Shown: positions 15,390 through 26,850, counted from the stretch's first letter. The stretch: 64,000 nucleotides of DNA from Piromyces finnis (GCA_002104945.1 MCFH01000095.1:52648-116647), one strand, 5' to 3'. Numbers and translations: made by a program. Notes: a model not told the origin generated them from the letters alone.

Positions 15390-18300
15390 CAAACTATAAT
15401 GTAATAAATAATATATTATATAAAAAAGGTAATGATGCAAACTATACCATGCAAGTGTTCTTAAGAATTATTAATGGATCAAATTCAACAAAAACTATAA
15501 CATCATCAACAACAAAATCGTCAACTCAAGATCAACATCAAAAAGAAGATAGTAGTAATCTTGAAAAATTCAGAAATTTAGTAAAAATGATTAATGCCAT
15601 TCAACATAATATCAGTAAAAATCAATTATACTTAAGTTTTGATATTGAAGAATACGAACAAAATAAAAAATTAATTACAGAAATTGGATGGTGTATTTTC
15701 AAAAAAGATGGAACAATTAGGAAAAAGAAACATGCTATTGTCAAAGAAAACGTTTATCGTAGAAATAGTATAAAAAAACCAGATAATAAAGATGATTATT
15801 TATTTGGAGTATCAGATATTCAAGAGTTAAAGACTATTGAAGAAGAATTAAGAAATGATGTTGAAAAAGTTAGTTTCTTAGTATGTCATGGTCTAGGAAA
15901 GAATGATATTCGTTATTTGAAATCCATTAAAATTGATATATCTAAATTTATCAAAATGAAACTTAATAGACCTCCATATTATGGTTTAATTGATACCATG
16001 GACTTATATTCTTGTCTTTTTGATACTAAAGGTGTAAAATTGGAAAATAGTTTAACAAAATTGGAAATACCATTTAATAAAATTTATAATTCAGGTAAAA
16101 AATTAAAAAAAATAATAGAATATAAAACACTATTTACACAGAATTCTATATATAAATATATAAAGACTTTATAAAAAAATTTTATTTATAATAAAATAAA
16201 TGTACTATTTCACTATTTATAAATATTAATGTTTAAAAAATTATAAATATTTATATTATATTATATAAATCAATATAGCACAATTAATATTAACAATTTA
16301 AAATTATATTATAATTCTTCATAAAAAAAAAAAACAATTTTTTTAGGTAATAATGCTATGTATACTATGGAATTATTTTTAAAATTAATGGACAAGTACA
16401 AAGGAAATGCTCAATTATCTCAGGAAGTAAATTTAAAAAGTATTACTCATTATATGCAAACTCATACAAAACAGAAAAATAATAGCTTATTAAAGGAAAG
16501 TAAAAAGGAAAAGAGTGAGAAAAAGGAAGATTCAAATCAATTCCAAGAACAAACAAAATTGGTTGAAGCCATTCGTACCATGAATAATGATAAATCATAT
16601 TTATGTTTAGATATTGAAGCCTATGAGTTTGATCAAAAGAAATTAACTGAATTTGGATGGTGTATTTTTAAAAAAGATGGTACAATTATAAAAAAGAAGC
16701 ATACCAATGTAGAAGAATATTTAAAATTCAGAAATGGAAAACATGTTCCTGATAATAAAGAACATTTCTTATTTGGACAATCCGATATTCAAAAATTAGA
16801 AGTGGTAGAAGAAGAATTGAAAAAGGATATTGAAAATGTCAATTATATTGTTGGACATGGTATTAAAAGTGATATAAATTACCTTAAATCAATTAATGTT
16901 AACACATCTAAATTTTTAACAATGAAGAATCAAAATATTCCAGAATTCGGTGTTATTGATACCATGGATATTTATTCAGGACAATTTAATACTAAAGGTG
17001 TTGGATTAGAAAAATGTTTAATTAAATTGGAAATTCCGTATTGTAGATTACATAATGCAGGTAATCCTTTTATTTATTGTGTTGTTATCCTATTCCCTAT
17101 TTATAATTTTTTTAATTCAATAGCTTTTTTTTTATTATTATTAATTATATGATTAAATAAAAATAAAAAAAACATAATTTAAAATAAAAATTATTTTTTT
17201 TATAGGTAATGATGCAATGTTTACAATGCAAGTTTTTCTAAAGATTATAAATAAATCAAAAACAGTACCATTACAATTATCCATTAATTCAAATAATGAA
17301 AATACTAATGAATCAGAAAAGCAAAAGGATAATAAAGGAAAAGATATGAATGAAGTTAAAGAAATAAAAGAAAAGAAAGAAATAGAAGAAACAAAGAAAG
17401 AAAAGAATGATATTAAATTAACTAAACCAAAAAAAGAAAAAAAAGATGAATCTATTCAATTTCGAGAAAATGAAAAATTAATTGAAGTTATACGAGCTAT
17501 TGATAATGATAAATTATATTTATGTTTAGATATTGAAGCCTATGAGTTTGATCAAAAGAAATTAACTGAATTTGGATGGTGTATCTTCAAAAAAAATGGT
17601 TCCATTTTGAAAAAGAAACATGCTAATGTAAAAGAATATTTAAAATTCAGAAATGGTAAATATGTTCCTGATAATAAAAAACATTTCTTATTTGGACAAT
17701 CCGATATTCAAAAATTAGGAGTGGTAGAAGAAGAATTGAAAAAAGATATTGAAAGTGTCAATTATATTGTTGGACATGGTATTAAAAGTGATATAAATTA
17801 CCTTAAATCAATTAATGTTAACACATCTAAATTTTTAACAATGAAGAATCAAAATACTCCAGAATTCGGTGTTATTGATACCATGGATATTTATTCAGGA
17901 CAATTTAATACTAAAGGTGTTGGATTAGAAAAATGTTTAATTAAATTGGAAATTCCATATTGTAGATTACATAATGCAGGTAAATAAAAAAACTATTTTT
18001 TTTATTAATCAAGTATTAAAAAAAGTAACCATATCGAATTTTATAGTATTATTTTATTACAACCAGTAAATTAATTAATAAACGAATAATATAAACAAAT
18101 TATAATAATTGACTATTTCTTTCTTTTTTAATTTTATTATTATCTATTTTCTTTAAATTTAATTTTAATAGGTAATGATGCCATATTTACTATGCAAGTA
18201 TTTTTAAAAATTATTAATACTTTAGAAACTGTACCATTTCAAATAACACAAGAAACATTAAAAGAAAATGAAGATGATTCCGATAAAAGTTTACGTTCAA

Positions 18301-19777
18301 GAAAACAAAAAAGTGGATCCGATAAATCTATGGAACTTTCAAAGTTAATAAAAATGCTAAAAAATAATATTAGTAAGAATAAATTATTTTTATGCATAGA
18401 TATTAAATCCTATGAAAAAGATCAATCCATCTTAACAGAATTTGGATGGTGTGTTTTCCAAAAAAATGGAACAATCGAAAAAAGAAAATGTGTCATTGTC
18501 AAAGAAAATATGAATTATCAAGAAGATGAATCATCAAATAAAAATTATTTATTTGGAGAAAGAGAGATTCAAGAATTAAATAGTATTAAAACTGAATTAA
18601 TGAATGATATTGAAAAAGTACATTATATTATTGGGTACAATATAAATAATATAGCTCATCATCTGACATCCATGAAAATAGATATCACAAAATTTATTAA
18701 TATGAAAAGTTGTAAAATTGAAGAATTTGGTATGGTGGATATTATGGATATTTATTTAGGACATTTCCATACACAAAGTGCAAGTTTAGAGGAGGATTTA
18801 ACAAAACTCAAAATTCCATATGATAAAATTTATAATGCTGGTAAATATTTATATATAATAAAAAAAAGTTTTTTTTCTTTATTTCTTGTTACTAGTCCCA
18901 TTTTATTTTTTTTATGAATACCTTTTATATTTTATTTTATCGTATATTATCTTTTTTTTGTGTATTTCTATGATTTATAATTAATTAAATTATCAAAACT
19001 CTATATTAATATTTTTTTTTTTAATAATAGGTAATGCATCCATCTTTATATTTCAAATTTTCATAAAAATTGTAAATAATCCAAAAGAAGTTCCTTTACA
19101 ATTACCTATAGAATTATTAAAAAATAATAAATTTCAAAAAGGGAGTAATCAACAATCCACGTCATCCTCCACCTCCACCTCAAAAAATAAAAAAAAATTT
19201 AAAAATGATACGGAAAGGTTTAAAGAGTACAATAAAATAATTCATACAATTCAATGTAACATTAATAAAAATAAATTATATCTTAGTTTGGATATTGAAG
19301 CCTTTGAACAAAATCAAAAAATATTAAAAGAATTTGGATGGTGTATTTTTAAAAAGGATGGAACCATTACAAAAACAAAACATGTTATTGTAAAGGAACA
19401 TATGAATTATCATAATGAAAAAAATGTACCAGATAATAGAAATTATTATTATTTTGGTAATTCAGAATATATGGAATTAAAAAGTATAGAAGAAGAATTA
19501 AGAAAGGATATTGAAAAAGTAAGTTTCTTAGTTGGTCAAGGTATCAATAATGATTTACGTTTTCTAAAATTTATTAATATTGATACTTCAAAATTTGAAT
19601 ATTTGAAAAGCTATCAAATTCCAAAATATGGTCTTATTGATACCATGGATATAAACTCTGGATATTACCTTGCAAATGGAATTAGTTTAGAAAAAAGTTT
19701 AATAAAATTACAAATTCCATATGATAGATTACATAATTCAGGTAATAAATATTTGTATATATATATACAAATCAAAA

Positions 19778-19808
<31 letters not shown>

Positions 19809-19827
19809 TAATATAATTATTATTATT

Positions 19828-19864
<37 letters not shown>

Positions 19865-22800
19865 TTTATTTAAACAAATATTTAAAAATCTAAAAAAAAA
19901 AAAGATATTATTAATTTAATATTTATTTTATTTGTTATAATTTTATTTAAATGTTTTTTTTTTTTTTCAAAAGGAAATGATGCCATATTTACTATGCAAG
20001 TCTTTCTAAAAATGATTAATGATTGTAAAACGGTACCACTTCAATTAACAGATGAAAGGATAAAAGAAGTGAACTCTAAAGTAGAAAATGATAGTGGATC
20101 ATCCTCCACTAAACAAAAAGCCAAAAAATTCAAGAATGAAGCTGTAAAATATGATGATTTTGAAAAATTAATTAATAGTATTAAATTTAACATTGGTAAA
20201 AATAAATTATATATATGTTTTGATATTGAAGCCTATGAATTAGATCATAAGATTTTAACAGAATTTGGATGGTGTATTTTTAAAAAAGATGGAACCATTA
20301 TTAAGGAAAAGCATGCCATTGTTAAAGAACATTTAGAGTATCATAATGGAACCTTGGTTCCCGATAATAGAGATAATTATTTATTTGGTACTTCTGTCAT
20401 AGAAGAGTTAAAGGTGATTGAAGAAGAATTAAGAAAAGACATAGAAAGCGTTCATTATTTAGTAGGTCAGGGAATAAGTAATGATTTACGATACCTTAAA
20501 TCTATTAATATTGATACCTCAAAATTTGTTAGTATGAAAGATTCTAAAATTCCTAAATTTGGTATTATTGATACCATGGATTTATATTCTGGAAAATTTT
20601 ATACCCAAGGAGTAAGTCTTGAAAAATGTTTATTGAAATTAAAAATTCCATACGATAAATTACATAATGGAGGTAAAGAATAAAAATATTCTTTTTCTTT
20701 TTTTTTTATTTAATATTTATACTATAGTTTTTACAATATAATTTATGATGAGTGATAATATAATAAAACTTTTTTTTCATAAGGTTTAAAATAAATAACT
20801 AATGAAATATAATATATAATGAAATATATATAAAAATATAAATATGTTTAGGTAATGATACCATATTTACAATGCAAGTTTTTATGAAAATTATAAATAA
20901 TCCTAAAAAAGTACCCTTACAACTTTCAAAAAAATTATTAAAACAAAATAATGAACAATTTAAGAGTGGCAAAGATAAATTATCTCAACAACCATCAAAA
21001 TCTAAAAAACAAAAGGAAGAAGGAATACAATATAAGGATTTTATCAAATTAATTCATACCATAAAATTTAATATCGGGAACAATAAAAGCTATTTATGTT
21101 TAGATATTGAAGCCTATGAACAAAACCAATCCATTTTAACGGAATTTGGATGGTGTATTTTCAAAAAAAATGGAACTATTACTAAAAAGAAGCATGTTAT
21201 AGTGAAAGAAAATATGAATTATCATAATGGTAAAAAGGTTCCAGACCATCGAAATAATTATTTATTTGGGGAATCTGAAATTCAAGAATTAAAAGATATT
21301 GAAAAAGAACTTAAAAAAGATATTGAAAGTGTGAATTATATTGTAGGTCAAGGAATTAATAATGATATTCGATACCTTAAATATATTCATGTTAATATGG
21401 ATAAATTTGTTAGTATGAGAAATTCAAAAGTTCATAAATTTGGTATTATTGATACAATGGATCTCTACTCTGGTTATTTCAACGTTCAAGCCGTTAGTCT
21501 AGAAAAAAGTTTGTTAAAATTAAAAATTCCATATGATAAATTACATAATGGAGGTTATTAGTATTTTATTTTTCATATTTTATTTGTTTACACCATATTA
21601 TTATAATGAATATATTAAATATGTATATTATATATAAAAAAATAATATTTTTTTTATCTTTTGTATATATGAAGTCTTACTAACACAATATTTATTCCTT
21701 TTTTATATCAATTCATAAATCAATTAATCAATCATTCAATCAACATGAAATATATGAATATGATGAATACTAATTCAATTAAAAAAAATAAATAAATAGG
21801 TAATGATTCTGTATTTACAATGCAAGTCTTTTTAAAAATTATATGTAATTTAGAAAAGGTTCCACTTCAATTACCAAAAGAATTTTTAAAAGAAGAAAAG
21901 GAAGAAGAAATGATAAAAGAAAATTCATCTGAAAATTCAATACTAAAAAATAAAGTCAAAGAAGAATCCGAAATATATGAAGAGTATTCAAAACTAATTA
22001 GTACCATTAGACATAATATTAGTGAAAATAAATTATTTATGAGTATTAGTATCAGGACACCAAATAATGATAATAATACTGATCTTGATGATAAAGAATC
22101 AATAAAAATATCAGAATTAGGTTGGTGTATATTTGAAAAAGATGGTTCTGTCACCAAGAAAAAGCATATTCTTTTCAAAAAGTATAGCACAAACCAAAAT
22201 GTTCCAGATGCTTATTTATTTGGGACAACGGAAACCGAAGAAGAAATCAGTAATGATGTGATAGAAGAATTAAAAAAAGATATTGAAGGTATAAATTATT
22301 TAATTGGTCAAGGAATTGAAAGATCCTTACATTTACTTAAATCTATGACAATTAATGTCAATAAATATGTTATTATGAAAACGCCTAAAATTCATAAATA
22401 CGGTGCCATTGATACCATTGATTTGTATTCAGGTCAATTTAGCACAAAATTTAAAAGTTTGAGTGAAAGTATGAAAAAATTACAACTCCCTTGTGATAAT
22501 TTAAATAATTCAGGTAAATATATAAATATATATATATAAAAAAAAGAAAAAGAAAATATAAATTTATTACTATTTTTTATTTTTAAAAATATATATCAAT
22601 AAATATGTAAATACACCATATACATATAAAGCATTTATATATTTATTAATATTCTAATTATATAAATTTAATGTTTAATAATTTATATATATATATATAT
22701 ATATATTATGTTTTTTTTATTTCTTTTTTTTAAAAAAAAAATAAAGGTAATGATACAATATTTGCAATGCAAATATTCCTAAGAATTATTAACAATTCTA

Positions 22801-22901
22801 AAAAAGTTCCATTACAATTAAAAAAGCCGAAAATGAAAGATGAAAATCCTGATGAAGAAATGAAAAAAGAACTAGATCAAGCTGATTTATTAAAAAATTA
22901 A
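12812..22901 (+). CDS. Tandem DEDDh exonuclease-like polyprotein, 12 exons, 11 domains
   Basis: Predicted join: 12812..13328, 13610..14170, 14605..15192, 15429..16094, 16347..17060, 17206..17979, 18172..18840, 19031..19741, 19974..20672, 20852..21553, 21800..22513, 22747..22901. That is 7470 nt, or 2489 residues. All eleven introns are GT-AG, 145-434 bp, phase 1. Each domain follows one pattern: D-I-E-A-Y-E, TEFGWCIFKKDGT, a K(H)xxVKE block, (V)PDNR..YLFG, VGQG...DIRYLK, IDTMDLYSG, then LHNAGND. This gives the DxE, D and H-x4-D residues of the DEDDh family, most like fungal Gfd2/YDR514C-type domains (family name from memory, not searched). Domains 3, 5, 6, 8, 9 and 10 keep all five residues; 1, 2, 4, 7 and 11 have lost some. 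Linkers are Lys/Glu/Ser-rich. No signal peptide or membrane segment is seen. The biological substrate is unknown. Alternative: several shorter genes, which the uniform phase and motif-splitting introns argue against. Confidence 0.8.
13610..14170 (+). CDS. Exon 2: domain-1 tail and domain 2
   Basis: The acceptor is TATCAG before 13610. The tail EEDIVNTITFLLKII aligns with the NDAxFTMQVFLKII of other exons. Domain 2 keeps DVE and the middle Asp (NLDLNLLK), but ends LDNTG and continues NKT, so both His and Asp of H-x4-D are lost. The donor is G/GTAAGG after 14170. The acceptor is the least certain in the gene. Confidence 0.7.
14344..14550 (+). repeat. (TTTTA)n microsatellite in intron 2
   Basis: About 41 near-perfect pentanucleotide units, making intron 2 (14171-14604) the longest of the gene. 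Confidence 0.95.
14605..15192 (+). CDS. Exon 3: domain-2 tail and domain 3 (intact)
   Basis: The acceptor ATATAG precedes 14605. Domain 3 has LDIEAYE, VGQGVISDIRF, and LHNAG joined to NDA of exon 4, so D, E, D, H and D are all present. Almost no linker separates the tail from the domain. Confidence 0.8.
15429..16094 (+). CDS. Exon 4: domain-3 tail and domain 4 (partly degenerate)
   Basis: The tail NDANYTMQVFLRII completes domain 3. A Thr/Ser/Gln-rich linker follows, then DIEEYE and GKNDIRYLK. The end IYNSG joined to NNA lacks both His (Tyr) and the last Asp (Asn). Confidence 0.8.
16347..17060 (+). CDS. Exon 5: domain-4 tail and domain 5 (intact)
   Basis: The tail NNAMYTMELFLKLM is followed by a Lys/Glu/Ser-rich linker and a full domain: LDIEAYE, GHGIKSDINYL, and LHNAG joined to NDA. 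The last 450 bp or so are nearly identical to exon 6. Confidence 0.85.
17206..17979 (+). CDS. Exon 6: domain-5 tail and domain 6 (intact)
   Basis: The acceptor TTATAG precedes 17206. The tail NDAMFTMQVFLKII is followed by a long Lys/Glu-rich, probably helical linker, then a complete domain almost identical to domain 5 (LDIEAYE, GHGIKSDINYL, LHNAG joined to NDA). Exons 5 and 6 are the youngest duplicates in the array. Confidence 0.85.
18172..18840 (+). CDS. Exon 7: domain-6 tail and domain 7 (degenerate)
   Basis: The tail NDAIFTMQVFLKII completes domain 6. Domain 7 keeps the fold signature (TEFGWCVFQKNGT) but has DIK for DxE, GYNINNIAHHL without the middle Asp, and IYNAG joined to NAS without His or Asp. 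Four of the five catalytic positions are lost. Confidence 0.8.
19031..19741 (+). CDS. Exon 8: domain-7 tail and domain 8 (intact)
   Basis: The exon starts at the AG/GTAATGCATCC junction. The first ATG in frame is internal (19288), so the 5' part appears only with splicing. The tail is NASIFIFQIFIKIV. Domain 8 has LDIEAFE, GQGINNDLRFL, and LHNSG joined to NDA. Confidence 0.8.
19974..20672 (+). CDS. Exon 9: domain-8 tail and domain 9 (intact)
   Basis: The acceptor AAAAG precedes 19974. The tail is NDAIFTMQVFLKMI. Domain 9 has FDIEAYE, GQGISNDLRYL, and LHNGG joined to NDT of exon 10. Intron 8 before it carries AAT and TTG repeats. Confidence 0.85.
20852..21553 (+). CDS. Exon 10: domain-9 tail and domain 10 (intact)
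   Basis: The tail NDTIFTMQVFMKII is followed by a Lys/Ser/Gln linker and LDIEAYE, GQGINNDIRYL, and LHNGG joined to NDS. The donor is GTTATT, weaker than the GTAA(A/T) used by the other exons, and skipping it would hit a stop two codons later. Confidence 0.8.
21800..22513 (+). CDS. Exon 11: domain-10 tail and domain 11 (degenerate)
   Basis: The tail NDSVFTMQVFLKII completes domain 10. Domain 11 has ISIRTPN where DIEAYE should be, a Ser for the middle Asp (GIERSLHLL), and LNNSG for LHNAG. Only the final Asp (NDT of exon 12) remains, so catalysis is not expected. Confidence 0.8.
22747..22901 (+). CDS. Exon 12: tail of domain 11 and stop
   Basis: It carries only NDTIFAMQIFLRII, a VPLQL linker start and an acidic/Lys-rich end (…ADLLKN), then TAA at 22899-22901. 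It caps the array without a new domain, as expected if exons are permuted relative to domains. Confidence 0.8.
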
Positions 22902-23514
22902 TTGTTCTATTAAAAATATTATAAAACTAATCAATTAATGATATTACTAGTAATAGTAATTAGTAATAGAATTAGAAAAAGTTAAAACTGAATGTATTTT
23001 ATATTTTATATTTATGTTTATTATACGACTATTTTCATTCACTACTATATTCATCTCATACTAAAAAAAAAAAGAAATTAAATTATTTTTTTTTATTTTT
23101 CAAAAAAGTATTGTATAATAGTATTCTTTTTTTATTATTATTATTATTGTTATTGTAATAACTAGAATGAATTTTTTTTTTCAAAATAAAGTAGTAAATA
23201 TTATTTAATATAAAATAATTAAAAAATTAGAATGAAAAAAAAAAAAAACAAGTTTATAAAGTTTTTTTTAGTGTATAATAATTGTATTTTGACTTTCAAA
23301 GGATACTCATTGTCAATAATCAAATTTTGTCAAAGGACATAAATTAAGATTGCCATTATTTATACAACTTTTATTTCATTTTTATTATTACTATTTAATA
23401 AAATATTTTAAATATTAATGAAATTTCTTTTTTTGAAAAAAAAAAATATTATAATATATAATTATATTTTTATATTAATACATTTATATATTTATTTCTA
23501 AAAATACGATTGCT
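22902..23514. other. Intergenic region after the exonuclease array
   Basis: A/T-rich with homopolymers. It presumably holds the 3' UTR and poly(A) site of the array gene. No gene or clear repeat is seen. Confidence 0.6.
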
Positions 23515-24150
23515 ATGGCACAATCAAGTTCCAGTGCAATTTCTGATGAAATGTATCAAGATCAAGTTACTAACGGTTATTTCGATTCCTATGCCATTGG
23601 ACATACTGAAACTTCATCACAATAAAACAATAAAACTCACAAACTGATACTATATCCAATACATTAATAAGTACCTGGGCAAATGAACAAGGTTGGAGTC
23701 AAGAAGATTCAAAACCAAATACAGTTTCAAATGGTAAAAGTACTTCGAATACAAGTAGCAAAGAAGTATCTATCGAAGATTCCAAAACCATTTCTAAGGA
23801 TAATACCATTAGTAAAGTTAACTCCGATTCGATTACCTATTCTATAAACCAACAATTCATAAATAATCCAACAGACAATGGATGCTATGAATATGAAGTT
23901 ATTCTAAGACTTAAAGCAGAAGCTATTGTGTAGGCTTATGGGATGAATGATGATTACAAAGGTAAAATTTTATTCAACCGAAGTTACCTATAATGATGGC
24001 GATAACTTTATAATAAGCAAAACAAGGATGTTCCTATAGAGAGAAAAAGTCTGAAATTGAATATCTTGATAACAACTTGTTTGATATATAAAAAGCATCC
24101 AATAATGGTGTAGCTAATCATCATATAAATATTGTAATGTTTCAATTACA
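23515..24150 (+). pseudogene. Broken Ser/Asn-rich gene, unknown
   Basis: An ATG at 23515 opens a 36-codon Ser/Gln-rich frame ending TAA. Another frame then reads on from about 23646 (TWANEQGWSQEDSK, then Ser/Thr-rich sequence, then GCYEYEVILRLKAEA) to a TAG near 23935, followed by short pieces in further frames (YREKKSEIEYLDNN). Codon-like composition across successive frames suggests a decayed gene with several indels. I do not recognise the family. Confidence 0.45.
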
Positions 24151-24498
24151 AATGCAAATTAATAAATCAATATATAATTATTTTTTTAAATAGCGTTTCT
24201 TTTACCTTTTTTTTTTTTCGAATAAGTTTATTAATACAATATAATTGCAAATAAAAATAAATTATATTTAATAAAAAAATAAAATATATTTTTAATTTTA
24301 TTGAATATATTGAATATTATTAATTATTATTGAATATAAAATAAATAAATGGTACTGTTTAAATATTTTAAATGGCTTAGATGCATAATAAACTATAATT
24401 TTATAATATAAATCTGTATATCTATTTATTATAAATTAGAAATAAAAATCAAATAAAATTTTAAATGAAAATTTTTATCACTATAAATATATAGTTAT

Positions 24499-25216
24499 TT
24501 AAACATCTGTTTTTTTTAACAACATTAAAAAAGCGTATTCTAAAAATGAATCATCTATATCAGGAATGTTTGTATAAAAAAAGGGATAATAATAGATTTC
24601 ATCATTATTGTAATCATGTACAAAACCTTCTTTATCTGTAATTGAATCCTCCATACTCTTGAACAGTTCTCTTTGCATATAACCTGTAGATGAAGTATTG
24701 AGAGAAGATGGAATAATACCAACACGGCTTGATTTGGAATGTATAAATAGTTCCTTTGCTGTAAGTCCTTCGGAATAGCAACTTTGCAAAACGGCTTGAA
24801 TTCCTACTGACATTAAATTTTGAATTACATTATCAATTTTCCCTTTCGAACCACTATTAACAATATTGATTGAATTATTGTTAATTAATTTAGATAAATA
24901 TTCTAATAGTAGATAATTTTTTAAATAGTACTTTCTTATTTCTCTTATCTCTTTACTGTCTTTGTCGTGAGAAAGAATTGAGGAATCTAAATTAAGAAGT
25001 CGTATTGCCGATAAAGTATCAAGAATTTTTTTCCAAAATGGATGTAAATTCATTTTCATTGCCAGGGTCTGGTATACAATCTAAAATGGAAATACTAATA
25101 ATGTGAAATAAATTGTATTCATGCACCATACGTTGTACATCCCACATAAATTTTAAATAAAAAATTGGTACCATAATGAGTAATAGAATATAATAATACA
25201 GTTTGATTGCTATCAT
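24499..25216 (-). pseudogene. RNA polymerase largest-subunit-like fragment (divergent, frameshifted)
   Basis: The 186-codon frame 24499-25059 contains NSGSKGKIDNVIQ, then LTAKELFIHSKSSRVGI, then TSSTGYMQRELFKSMED. The order and spacing match the region around the trigger loop of Rpb1-type subunits (SGAKGS; GLTPxEFFFH; GREGL...TAxTGYxQRxLxKxxED). The normally near-invariant GREGLIDTAVKTA stretch is strongly changed, and the segment between the two blocks is shortened, so it is unlike nuclear Pol I, II or III. A second frame (25019-25216) joins it at an A-run near 25030, consistent with one frameshift. The flanks lack the rest of the subunit. A viral (nucleocytoplasmic large DNA virus) or plasmid origin is an inference. 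It is probably not functional. Confidence 0.6.
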
Positions 25217-25249
25217 TAATAGTGTGAAGTAGAATAACCACGATCTACT

Positions 25250-25747
25250 AAAATTAAACTTGAATAAAGCAAATAACGATGGAGATACTTCATTGCATTA
25301 TGCTTTTATTTTAATTTCACAATATAGAAATAACTAGATATTTAATTTCAAATGGAGCAAAAATAAATAAATGTAATAATGAAGGTAAGACACCATTACA
25401 TTTTTCTTGTTATATTGGACATTATTGTAAAAAAAAAAAAAAAGTTAATATTAGTAAGAGGTAAAATCCAATATGAAAATAAGAGTGTAAGTATTGTAGA
25501 AATTATTCAAAATTTAAGAAATATTAATAATGGTTATTATCCTGATAAAGATACTGATACAAGAATTGAAGAAAAGTTTAAAAAGCTATACAAAAAGGCA
25601 GAATATTTAATTTGTAATAAATTGGGTTATACTTATGATAAGAATCATTCATTATTTGAAAAATATAGTGATGTAAATGATTACAATCAATTGAAAATTA
25701 CCTTTAATAATAGAATAAATAGTTATGGCATATTTAGAAGTATTTAG
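25250..25747 (+). pseudogene. Ankyrin-repeat gene remnant
   Basis: At about 25250-25310 a frame reads NKANNDGDTSLHYAF. At 25334-25427 another reads YLISNGAKINK, then CNNEGKTPLHFSCYIGH. Both are classic ankyrin units (DGxTxLHxA, LIxxGAxIN). They are split by stops and an A-run at 25430-25443, after which a 100-codon frame of unknown sequence (YENKSVSIVEIIQNLRNI...) runs to 25747. Ankyrins mediate protein binding. This copy is broken by at least two indels. Confidence 0.6.
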
Positions 25748-26850
25748 AAGTTTAAATGATGATAGTATTGAATTAATTAATGGAAATAATGATAAAGTTA
25801 AAGTATTATCTTTTTACACGGCTAATGAAAGTAGTACTACCTCTAATCTTTGAAGTATTAGAATGTACAATAATTGTAATTTTAAGAATGATATTAGAGG
25901 CGAATATTTTAGAGTTGGAAACAATAATTATAATTCTTTTTTATTTAACAAATGGCTCTGGAAGAATACAAGCTAACCATATTTTAAATAATACTATGAA
26001 ACTTCAATTAATTGCAAATGCTTGTAGAGGTAATACAGAATGTTGTACTATGATGAAAAATTCTGATAGAAATGTAAATTTTAGTTTAATTCAAGATGAA
26101 GACAATTATTATTTGACTAAATTAACTGGAAAAGATACTTTAGAAGCTAAAGGAATAATTATAATACCAGAATGAGGTAATTATACTTTTAGATACGATG
26201 AATACAAAAGTTGGTCCAAATGATCAATGGTATTTTGGATACTAGTGGTAAATATATATATATAGATACATTAATGGATGATATATATACTGGTGTATTT
26301 GGAAAAAGTGATAATCATATTTTAATATTTTATGTTATTATACAAACAATGGAAATAAAATGTATAAATCTATTAAAGATATAATTAGTAATTTTATATA
26401 ACACTGGTACTATTAATAGTATTAATAACAAAATAAACAGTGAGAGTTCTAAGTCAAATAATCATCTTACAGGAAACGAAGAAAGAGAAAAAATTAATAA
26501 AGTATTAAAAGTATTAAATGAGAAAAAAAAAGATTAGTACTACAGTAGATAAAGATAATAAAACTGAATTTGAAATAATTGGTGGCGCAATCTCAATGCA
26601 TTTATTAGAAAAGGTATATCCAATTAGTATAGGATTAAATAATAGAACTGAAAATTTCGAAGGAGGACATTTTATTGAACAGAGATATGCTAAAGATCTA
26701 TGTGATAATACGTATAGCAATAGTAATATTGCTAACACATATTTTCAATGTAAAGCTGGAAAATTGTCTGCTAGATCAGGAGAAGGATCTTGTAAAATGT
26801 GTGATCATGTAGAAATAACAGAAATTCTAGATATTGATATACATTAACTA
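25745..26850 (+). pseudogene. Decayed Asn-rich gene of unknown family
   Basis: Protein-like stretches occur in changing frames: SLNDDSIELINGNNDK near 25750, FRVGNNNYNSFLFNKWLW near 25910, ACRGNTECCTMMKNSDR near 26010, and a 109-codon frame at 26518-26847 with Cys-rich sequence (CKAGKLSARSGEGSCKMC). Several stops and frame changes separate them. It may be one former gene or two. No family is recognised. Confidence 0.4.

Noticed and set aside
21867-22190. Minus-strand frame opposite exon 11
   Set aside because: Antisense of Glu/Lys-rich coding sequence; no independent support.
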